64,000 nucleotides of DNA, taken from NCBI GenBank assembly GCA_963662155.1, contig OY759263.1:21389484-21453483 (forward strand), given 5' to 3'. The position numbers were made by a program, and so were the translations under genes. Positions 49,368 to 61,300 of this stretch are shown here, piece after piece. Position 1 is the first letter of the stretch. Each line of letters opens with the position of its first letter. The stretch is from Lamellibrachia columna (taxonomy: Eukaryota; Annelida; Polychaeta; Sabellida; Siboglinidae). Below the pieces are notes generated by a model. It made no database searches and was not told the DNA's origin. It was given only the letters and a program-made list of their open reading frames with translations.

Positions 49368-52300
49368 CTACAACCAGACACGACACATTAGGCAGGCAGC
49401 AAAGACGTTAGAACGTCGGATTCTTGATTGAGAGAACCAGAGTTTGAATCCTGTTGCTGTCATTTCGAAACTTTTCCCACATTGCTTCAGTTCAGCTGTA
49501 TTAATGAGTACCTGACATAGGTGGATTTGTGAACGAATAGGCTATGCATAGTAATTGCAGCATGACTGAATGCAGAGAAGTTGAGGTGGCATTGGAATGA
49601 ACAGGTCTGCCAGGAGATGAAGTGTAACGCACTTTGAACAGTCCCAAGGACTTATTACAGTGTGCGCTATATAAGAACATACCCTTTATGATAAAAACAC
49701 TTTATAAATTACAGAATACATGATGCACAACTACGAATATTTAGTGGTGTCAGTGACAGTGCTGACAGCTGTTGACACAGGACATAGTTGACTCACTGAG
49801 TGTCTCCATCAGTTTGCCCATGACCTCCCTGAAGATGGGGAAGAACTCGTCATGCTCCTTCAGCTTCCGAATCACACTGCATCATAAATATGACAATGCT
49901 GAAGCCAGTAGTACCACATCACTCCAACTCACGGGCAGGAATGATTTTGTTAATCATCTTTTAACCACTTTCGGCCACAGCTGATCATCCAGGCATTAAT
50001 AACTAATTATGAATCATTAATAAATAAATAATAAAATTGCCAAAGACAAATGTTAATGTCGCATGCATGCACACATGCACGCAACGCACAATATACAATA
50101 ATCACAAGAATATTACATAAATAATTATAACAAGAGGCCATCACCAAAGCAAGAGGCTCGTGTTTCGCTTCAAGGCTGCTGAAAACTTTCTTTTTCGAGA
50201 ACCTTATTAAAATGCAATAAACATGTTTCAAATCTACAATTAATTCTTTTAGGTATATGACAAAACTTACTTGACAATAACCATGTCTATATATAAAATT
50301 ATAACCTCTTTGTGATCAAACCCGCAACATCATGTGACCCCTTTGTAGCCCAATGATAAACTTGCAATCAATTATTTGGAGCACATTTATTCTGCTTCTT
50401 GATGACAGTATGCAGATTGTATGGCATGGAATATATATGTCGCGATGTTAGTGCGTATCAGTTTTATATCTTATGTTATTAGCTCCGATAAATTAATTTT
50501 GGGCCTACGAGACGCACGGCCTTACTGGTGTGTTTGAGTATGCCTAGCCGTGACCCACCTCTCCAAGTCAGTGACCGATAGTGTCTGTGACATGTGCCGG
50601 TAGGTAGCACCATTGAGGGCCTGACAGAGATGGGCGACAGAGTTGACAACGGCCGAGGACTTAGCATCTGGAGCTGTAGCACAAATACAGAATATGTTCA
50701 TTAGATCAGGTAACTGATGAAAGTGTGAGTAGCTTTATAATATGTAGAGGTGAAGCCACTTTTGCCATGTTTCTGCCAACTTTTTTACCAGACCCAGTAA
50801 AAAATAATTTAATAGTTTGTCAAATCATTTGACTAAAATGAAAAAATGGTTGCACAAACAAGCCAGCATGTTGTAGGTTTGATTTTATGAGAAAAACGTG
50901 TCAGAAATCAGACGAGCAAAAAATTCAATTTGGGAGGGAGCCATCTTAGTTAATTCTAGGTTGCATTAATGACTAAAAGTGGTTTTCAATAACATAATAA
51001 ATGTAGGTCACTGTGTTTTTTACGATCAATCTTCCCACAAAAACAGATCTTTGCTTGCAGTATTCTTATATCATGACCTGTATTCTTACAGTTATGAACT
51101 TTATCAATGCAGTCTGTTCTTGTTGACAAAAACGCATTTATCTCAGGTATTAACACAATGCACATACATGCAAGCACAAGCATGCACACACGCATGCATG
51201 CACAGGAACAAGCACACGCACACACGCACGCACGCACACACATAAGCACTCACCCAAATGCATATCAACCAGTCTAATGCACCATATACTTGTTCCACAC
51301 ACTACCCTAACGATGCAGTAAAATGTGTTGCACAAGACTGCTTGAAGATCTTCCTACAAAAGAGCCCGAGCTGGTCCTCCCAATAGTCACCCCAACACAC
51401 TAAGCCCAAGCAGGTCCTCCCAATAGTCACCCAAACACACTAAGCCCGAGCAGGTCCTCCCAATAGTCACCCCAACACATTAAGCCCGAGCAGGTCCTCC
51501 CAATAGTCACCCAAACACACTAAGCCCAAGCAGGTCCTCCCAATATTCACCCCTACACACTAAGCCCCAGCAGGTCCTCCCAATATTCACCCCTACACAC
51601 GTAGCCCCAGCAGGTCCTCCCAATAGTCATCCCCACACACCGCATCCCAGCAGGTCCTCCCAATATTCACCCCTACACACCGAGCCCCAGCAGGTCCTTC
51701 CAATAGTCACCCCTACACACCGATCCCGAGCAGGTCCTCCCAATAGTCACCTCTACACACTGAGCCCGAGCAGGTCCTCCCAATATTCACCCCTACACAC
51801 CGAGCCCCAGCAGGTCCTTGAGTGTGTTCACGACGTTCCTCAACTCCCCATGTCGCGTGTAGACGTCGTTCAACTTGGCGTACAGTCCAGTAGTGCGGCG
51901 CACATCAAACAACTTCTGGGCGTGGCGCACGATTCCCAGCAGGACAGTTCGTGGTGGATCATCAGTGGCGACACCTGGGGGCAATTGCTGAAACAATCTC
52001 ACACTCAGTAAACAGAGCAGTTGTATGATGTAGTTCTCTCATTGGACAATATAATCATACATTATTGAACTTAGCATAACACATAAAATGAATCAACCAA
52101 GTTACAACTTGACCAGTGACCAGGACTATATAAAAAAATATACTTTGCATTACTCTGTTTAAAACATTTGATACTAACAAATCCATCATTCACATATATT
52201 AAACCAGGGCAAACTATTACTGGAATTGTAGTTGGTATGAAATAGGTTAGAGCACACTGCAACATTATGGTTAGGAGACCATTTTTAGAGTTCCTGCAAT

Positions 52301-55300
52301 AGTACAACATATACATATCAATATTTTATCCTGGATAGACAATTCAGAACTTCAACCACCTTAAAATTGACCAGTCCAATAGGTGGCAATATGTCCAATG
52401 TTTTACTCTTATATTAATTAATTAAGGGACATACTGGTTAGGAAATGTCATATTTTAATAACTGTCATATCTTAAAAATTAATGAACAAACGTTAAAAAT
52501 GTTCGGCAAGAAGTGTGACTCTTTATTCAGCCAAACTACTTCATTGCACAACTTGATATATTATTTATTAAAATAAAAAATATATGTACATACTGTATTC
52601 AACCTATTAAGCATACATGCCCTAATAAATGTACATGCCCTAATAAGTGTACATGACCTAATAAGCATACATGCCCTAAAACTAAGTTTTATCTTTGTGA
52701 TGTTTTATGTAGAACTATGTCAAAAGTCGTCAATTCTATAAATGAGTATCAAACTGGAAAATAAATAGTCAAATTTCACCTTGCTACTAGATTATTTCTG
52801 AGTGGCTAAATGTCCCTGTATAACCAGTGGGACAAATGTAGCCATACATGTGAGCTTTAACATGAAACAAAAATATATTAAATATGTTGAACAGTTTTGT
52901 TTATATATTATGATGTTTTACGTAGAACAAGTCAAACCAGACTAGTCAGATTATTTCTGTCCTTGGGTTCTCTTTCCCACAGAAGATCAAAGTGATTTTG
53001 AGTGACAGGCCAAGGTTGTCACAAAGTAACTAAACGGCCCTATTGGCCCAAGTCCATGAGAGAAAATTGGCTTAACCTGTTTTTCAGACAGTGTAGCACC
53101 TGGTCTGGGGCTGACATCTACAGTCAACTGAAATCTGAATCTGTCACATGTTAGCAGTGCATTGGATTCAGGGTACTTCATATTATAACGCTGTATTATA
53201 AGGGTAATTGACTGGAATGAGGCAACGACAATGCCTGTTGGGGCGTTGCTTATACAATTGGCTGAAGCCAGCAAGGTGTGAACGTTTTTCTTAGAACTCC
53301 TGCTAAAGGTAACACAGATTAAAACACATCAAACATATTCTATGTATGCTTATAAGAACAGATTTCTTGACATTTTCCATGTTTCAATTTTATTCTCATA
53401 CTCATACTGTATGCTAAATAGGGCGAATACGGTGTATGAATAAAAATTTTCATGTGACTTCCCACAAAATCACCTTGTCAGTATTTATAAGATTATCTGG
53501 TAACCATGGTTACCATCGTCTGTATTCCCTTAAGGTTTAAACCTCCCTGTTACTTGAATCAACAAGCCATCATCCCTACCTGACGTTCTTCTCTTTCCTG
53601 CTCAAATATCACTGAATCAACGAGGTTGATAATCTCCATGACAGAGGGCGCTTGTGGTACAGCAGTGAGTTGTTTCCATGGCAGCAGCATGCCGATGAGC
53701 TTGTTGGCTGATTGGTGCAGCTCCTGGAGCGATACAAATGTGGCAACAACGTATTTAGATATATTTATCATATCATGGAGAGGCACATCCATATAGTTAA
53801 TTCAGTTGATTCAAGTGCAGTATTCATGCCCTGTTGGACAGTTAAATTGTCGCAATTTTGTTAAAATGTTATTTAACACACAGAAAGGGGATCAATAAAA
53901 AGAACTTGTATGTAATGTTTAAACAAAAATCTTTGTTATGTTTAGTTATTATGCAGTAAAAACCTGACGTCTGAGTTCTATGTGCCAATCAAATTAAAAT
54001 ATTAATAAAACAAGTGAATGAAAATTGGCTTAAAAAGGAAAGAATTTTAAACCACTTTAACATTACTCCGCCACGTAATGTCATTCAATGTCACCTTGAG
54101 AGCTGCCAGTTGGTGGCGCCAGTGTCCCAGCACCATTGTTACGCCCATTAGCGTCTGTTCGCTGCAGGCTGACTGTCCACCCAGAATCTTCGTATCAGGA
54201 GTCGGACGACAGATGTCTTTTGAATCAATCAGACACACCACTTCCTTGGCAAACTGGACAAGAGAAAGATGCATGACCTACCTTCCTTGACTGATTGCAG
54301 TTAACATGTTTAGTTATTTATGTTCCATAAAAGAAATAACTAGTGCTCCCTTTCAGGATGTGGTTCTGCTGGGTGCTGGCTACTGTTCAGGTTATGATTT
54401 GAGATGGTTGAAGTATTCAGAAGGAATAGCACAGTCAAAAATAATTTAATAGTTTAATATTTTAAATTTCGATGATTTCACCAAAACTAAATTACAAATT
54501 TGTACCAAAGAGCTAGCTGTAGTAGTGTTGTAGTGGATACGTTAAATTGTTTGCGAAATGAGAAGAGCAAAAAATATTTTTTAAAGATTATTTCAACCAG
54601 GTACTGACACCCGTTCTAGGTGGCGTCACATACCTAATCCAAATGGGGATAGTCCTAGGTGGCACCACATACCTGTTCAAGACGGGGGTAGCCCTCTAGT
54701 GCCTTCTTTTTTTGCTCCAACTCTGGTCGAATGTCATCGAGGTCAGACACAGAGAGCTGCTCAGCTATTCGCTAAAAACATTTTTACAATTGCATTAGAT
54801 ATGTATTTTATATCTTAATTATTCAATATTCGTGAAGTGTTTGTAGACACATTTATAAGCTGAGATGTGTGACGGTGTCTCTACCTGTCTAAATATATCA
54901 TGGTCAGGTAAGTCATGAATATAAATTAAAACTGACTAGACATACATGGGGCTGTCATTAAAGTATGTCACACTATTTTTGGACCCCTCACCCCCTTGTA
55001 ACGCTTCATAACATTGGCCTGTACAGCCCACTAAAACTACGAACCCCAACACATGTAACACTCATTAACACCTACCCAGACAACAGACCACCTGAGTGTG
55101 ATATACTTTATAGATGACCCCTATATGGTAAATGTAACAATCCTAGTTTCCAAGAATCTCACCTTGAGGTAGTTGCGACAGTGAAACGGAGGCAGATACA
55201 GCAGATGGCTGACCTTGGTGCTGTACTTGGTGTCAAGGTCATCCACATCACTGAGCCCCCTGGGTCAGACAGTCACAGTAATAGATTGCTGCTGATTCTC

Positions 55301-58300
55301 CGATTGAAACCAAAGCAAAATGTGACTCGATCAATTTCAAACCACGCGCAAAATTATGATTCACTTTTAATAAAAACTGTACACTAGATTTTTGTCCACA
55401 GTAGTTTTTTTGTCAAATCCTACAATTATAAGTACAGGGTCCGGTTGTTTTTCTCGTAACATTTTGTCTGTGAAGATGTGTTTCAATGAACCAATTATTT
55501 ATATAATTTTACCACTACCTGTTTATCTCGCCGTTCAGCAGACAATGTAAATATGATATTCGGGTCAAAACGTTCAAATTGAACAGATAACGGTCAAATC
55601 ATTTTAACAATTTTGGTTCACAAATAGCATTGGTAGCTAAACTATATAAAAATTGTCAGTAGTTACATTTAAATAAGAAATAATAAAAGAATTGATAAAT
55701 AAATAGGCAATAAAATATTAATGAATAAATAACTAGAATAATATATGATTAGTAGACTATTAAAATAATAAATATTATGATAAAAGAGTAAAACAGATAT
55801 GTAGGCTATAAAACTAGACATTAAATGCAAGCTTAAATATTGAATCTTAAAGTGTGCTTTAAATGTTAGAATAAATATAGTTTATACTACATAACGTGAC
55901 AATATAATCAAACAGACTCTGTACTGTTAAGTCCTATGTGGTGTGTGTCTGTGTGAACATAGACTCACCCTGGCTGTTGCTGGTGCTCCCGCAACAGGCG
56001 TTCCAGGCGCTTCGTACGCACCTGTAGTGACCTCAGGTCCTTTACCTGGGGCCTGACACACAACACATGTCAGAGGTTACTAGAGCTAAATTATCATCAT
56101 ATTCAGCGACACATGCACGCACTCACGCATGCAACTAAATTATCACCATATTTAGCGACACACGCATGCATGCACGCACGCACGCACACACGCACGCACG
56201 CACGCACACACCAAAACACACACAGATGCAAGCAGACACACACATGCACACACACACACACACACACACAGACAGGCACACAGACAAACACACACACACA
56301 CTGACACACACACACGCACGCACACGCACGCATGCATGCACGCACGCACGCACGCACACACACACCAACACCCACCCACCATAACTCCCTCACATCTCCA
56401 TGTCACCTCCTACCCTACCTGGATTCAAGTTCCAACTTGAGTATTTCCACCTCGTTCTGCTGTGAGTTGATGCGACCCTTTGCCTCCCTCAGTTGTTTCT
56501 CATATGACTGCAAACACATAAACCGTTCATAAAATGTTTCACACACAGAACCATCAATCAAACAAAGATGACAATCAGGCATTTGAAGAATTAATAGAAG
56601 TCACCATTATGTCATAGTAAGATATCACGTATATTGTATAATATGTGGGGTGTAATGATTAGTATGTGGGATGTAAAGTCTAAATCTAAATGTAAGGTGA
56701 GACACGGCAGGTCGATAGGATTTTTTTTTATTTGTTAGTGCAATTTTCTGCCCAAACTGTAGAGTGGGTCTTACTGATTAAAACATGTATATATATATAT
56801 ATATATAGATACATATACATATATATATATACATATATATTATATATACATATATACAACTTTTATCTGCCAGACCCCCGTTTCCATGGTAACAAATAAA
56901 ATGACCGCCATTTTGAACAAATATTGGAAAATTGAGAATCAATGCTATTTTTTATTGAACAAAGATATTATTATAATTCTTGCAGAACCATCTCCGGTAG
57001 ACACACTATTACACAGCTGGCAGCAGAAAATAATTAGAAAAATGGCATTTATTACATGAAAGAGATATGCTTTACCCATGAATAAAGTGATTTAGAAGTA
57101 CGCAATTGTTGTAAAAGTGAACATTACTATTTATCTAATAGTACACATACAAAGCTATCAGAATATGGTGGAAACACATTTTGGGTAATTTTGTCAAATA
57201 ATGCGATATCACCTGCAGCGTCTCCCATAACATAAAATGTATATTACAAGATATCAAGTTTAAAGAATGGGATGTAAACTCAAGATAACAGCATGTAGTG
57301 TTAGAAATAGGATATAACGGATGAAATATAAAAAAAAAATTAATGGAAAAATAATATTAATAATAATTAACAACCATGATAGAGTTACTCAGCCACTACT
57401 TTAATTCAGACACCATTCAGACGAATGATGCGACGATGTATGGGCGATACTGAATCGCAGACATTTCACAAAAAAGAGCACTAATTTTATTTTAAAATCT
57501 GTTTTATTATTGAATATAATAAAAATTTGTAGAGGGGCATTCCAACCATTTTCATTAGCTATATGTGCAGGATGTCATGCGACAAAAATCCAGTGTTGGT
57601 GTTCTTCAGCAAACACTGATGTTAGCTACCTTGATAAGTGACTTGTACATGGGCGTCACTTCACTGGACACGGTCACTTCAGCCCCTCCTGTCACTTGCA
57701 GCTGTTTCTTGAGGACAGAAATCTGAGACTCGTATGAGTCAACGAGTTCTGCAAACCTATGAAAAGGAACATGTTTCAGATCTAGGTCTGAGCGGCACAT
57801 GTCGACCATCTAAGGAGTAATCTCATGGGAGCATAAAAATGGTTTCTTGGGGGTGGGGGGGGTGTGGGGTAGTAGCCATTTCATTTAGCTTTGTACATCA
57901 GCATTGTACGATATCACCAGTATACTCATATATCGCAGTATTTTTTTCTGCGTGATACATATCGCGATACGCCTTTGACATACTGGTATATAGGGCCTAC
58001 TTTATATTTTTGCATATCCAAATTGTCAAAAGTTAGCTTGAGTAATGAGTAATTATGAGTTTTGACTCACCAGATCCAGTCGCTAATATTTATTATTATT
58101 ATTAATTGTTAATGGTTCAGATTTGAGTAATTTATTCTCAGAGTTTAAGTTCATGTATGCCGGACAGGATATCTGTGTGTGCTTTATTATTTACTGAATG
58201 CAACGCATCTAATTAAGGTAGCTGGGGTGCCTAATGTGTCAGTTGATTTATTTTTTTTCCCTCATAACATGCTAGGAAATATTCAACTGAATGTTGACGC

Positions 58301-61300
58301 CACAAAAAAACCATCACTAACGTCATATTTTGCCAATACATGCATAAAAACCAGTCCGCCAGACTAGTGTGAATACTTACTTTAGCGACACCACATTAAA
58401 CTTCTCTAGATGTCACTCTGGGGTGAGTATTTGCGTAGTGATACAGGGTTAAAGTACTTACTTGGGGCGACTATAAGGGATAGTTTTACTATTGCGATAG
58501 TATTGCGATAGTTGTAAAAGTATGAGAGTAGCTGAAAAACATGTTTATTTACATTATTACTGCAGCACAAGTCGCCCTGTTGAATTGTTTTGCCAACTAT
58601 CGTTACCATCGACAGTTCAGTGTACTATCAGCGATGACTATTGATAGTTGTGATGCATCGACAGTTTGATGTATTGTACACCCCTTGTACTTACTTATCA
58701 AGCTTGACAAGATTTGAGTACTTACTGATCAAGATTGACAAGATTTGAGTACTTACTTATCAAGCTTGACAAGATTTGAGTACTTACTTATCAAGCTTGA
58801 CAAGATTTGAGTACTTACTTATCAAGCTTGACAAGATTTGAGTACTTACTTATCAAGCTTGACAAGATTTGGGTACTAACTTATCAAGCTTGACAATATT
58901 TGAGTACTTACTTATCAAGCTTGACAAGATTTTAGTACTTACTTGTCATCGGCATCGTGTCCTTTCAGTTGCTTCAGCTGCAGTGACAACTCATTCTTGC
59001 GCAGTAGACGCCTCTCGTCCTACAACACACATGGCCGACATCAGGCACATACGGCCTGCATCAGACACACACGACCACATCAGACATACACGGCCACATC
59101 AGACACACACGGCCACATCAGACACATGGCCACATCAGACACACACGGCCGCATCAGACACACATGGCCACATCAGACACACACAGCCACATCAGAAACA
59201 CACAGATCATAAATACCATAGAGTATAGTAAACTTGGTCAAATCTGCCAAGTTTTGAGTTCAAGTTGGATATCGCATTACAGATGTCAATAGTCGAATAT
59301 ATTCGTCCTTGTTTCAATCAGTACAGGATATTTAATGAACGCCACCATGGTTTTTATATATTTAATAATGCACGAACCACAACTCAAAAACCTTCCAGAC
59401 CTTGACCAAATGGACATGAGCGCAGTGGTCTCCAAACCAGGTCCTGCCATTGACTCGATGCCTTACCTCTTCTGTCATCCGCCGCATCTTGCGCTTCAGT
59501 CTGTCGATCTCATCCTCCAGGGCATTGCACTTGCTCTGGAGCTGTCTGTGCCGTGTCAACAGTGAGTTCTTGCTGCTGCGTAGCTGCTCTCCGTCCTTCT
59601 CCAGCAGACTACTGTCTGTCTCCAGGCTCTGAGGGCAAGCAGACAATATTCTGTGGACAATATTCACAGCATGTACAACACCTATCGGCTAAGAATAAAA
59701 CAACGGTTGCGGGACGCGTTAGTGATGTCATTGCGATATGTTAATGACGTCATTGTGATATGCTTGTGAATGCGATATATGTTTGTGATGACATTACGAT
59801 GTTTGTGACATCATTGTGATGTTTGTGACATAATTGCGATATATTTGTAACATCATTGTGATGTTTGTGACATCATTGCGATATGTTTGTGACATCATTG
59901 TGATGTTTGTAACATCATTGCGATATGTTTGTGACGTCTCGGGAGCTTTACATAAATTGCATAAGTTAAATATGTATAAGTAGTTAAGAAAATAAACTGT
60001 AAAACAGACAGCTGGTTAAAACACATTCTGAATCTATACCAAAAAAAGATTGAAGACGTTTTATGACCTTTTTCCATCACAGATTCAATATAAATATGTG
60101 GAATTATAAAAGAAGAATGTTCAGTAATAATGTGGAATTATAGTCTAGGGTCTAGGCCTAGTTTGGAGAAATCAAATTTAAGACCTTTCTTTCAAAAGGT
60201 CATAAATACAAACACCAAAATAAGAATTTTCAACAGCAATGTTACACCAGTGCTTCTCTATTGCTCTAAAACATGGAAAACAACCAAAACTGTTTAACAG
60301 ACACTAGCAAGTCTCCAGACCAGATGCTTGTGCAGACTGCTAAACATCAGATGGAACGAATTCATCACCAACGAGGAAGTGCTTAAAAGAACAAAAGCAG
60401 ACCCAATTAAGTCAACAACACTGAAAAGGAGATATTTGGGCCATGTCCTTAGAATGCTGCCAATAAGAACACCAAAGCAGGCTTGGTACTGGACACCATA
60501 TGGAAAAGAGGACGCCCAGAATAAAATGTACCAACGAACCATCATAAGAGGCACAATCTCAGAAAATAAAGACACAAGACTTAGAAAGAATGTTTGGATA
60601 TAGAAATGGATGGCGTTGACTATGTCCTTGACAGCACAAGACATGAGTAGATAATAGTAATTTTCTGTGTATAATACACAATTTTCTCCCTAATTTTAAT
60701 TCGGACACAATAAGCGGTATTCAGGAATTATAGATTGGCCTAAATTATTTAAGCTGCTAAACAACATTCTTACCTATTTTTTCTATGCCAATGCAGTCAT
60801 TAAATCGTTCCATGAAAAAAAAACACATATTCTTTAAAAATATGGTGGTTTTGCACAATACTGCAATCCAAATAGTGCTGCGGAGTGGGCGATAATATAC
60901 GCCGCTCACAGCAGAACCCACTGATGCAGCATAGCACTACTTAGACTGGAAAGGTACACCAGGCCAAAGGACACTCTAAACAGTGCTTCAACTAAACTAT
61001 TGGAAGTGGGCAAATCGGGGGTTGATGCTACAAAGTTGGGGTGCATATTATACATGGTAATATAGACATTCTGTCAGATTTGAGCAAAAAGTCAGGGTGC
61101 GTATTATACAAATTCTAATTTTCAGTCTTATCAGTCTTACACATGACAATCACCTAAACAGCGGTCTGACCTACCTCAACAGTGGTCTGTGCCTTCTGTA
61201 GATTCTCTTGCAGTGTCTTCACTTTCTCCTCGAGTAGTTGGTTCAGGTTGGTCTGAGCAGTCATCTCCTCCCTGTGGTCAGCCACACGTTGTACTACTGT

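Noticed and set aside
56103..56406. Cys/Val- and His/Thr-rich frames
   Set aside because: They are the (AC/ACGC)n microsatellite.
58869..59228. His/Thr-rich plus-strand frame of 119 codons
   Set aside because: Translation of the 19-bp array and of the antisense of CEP70 exon e.
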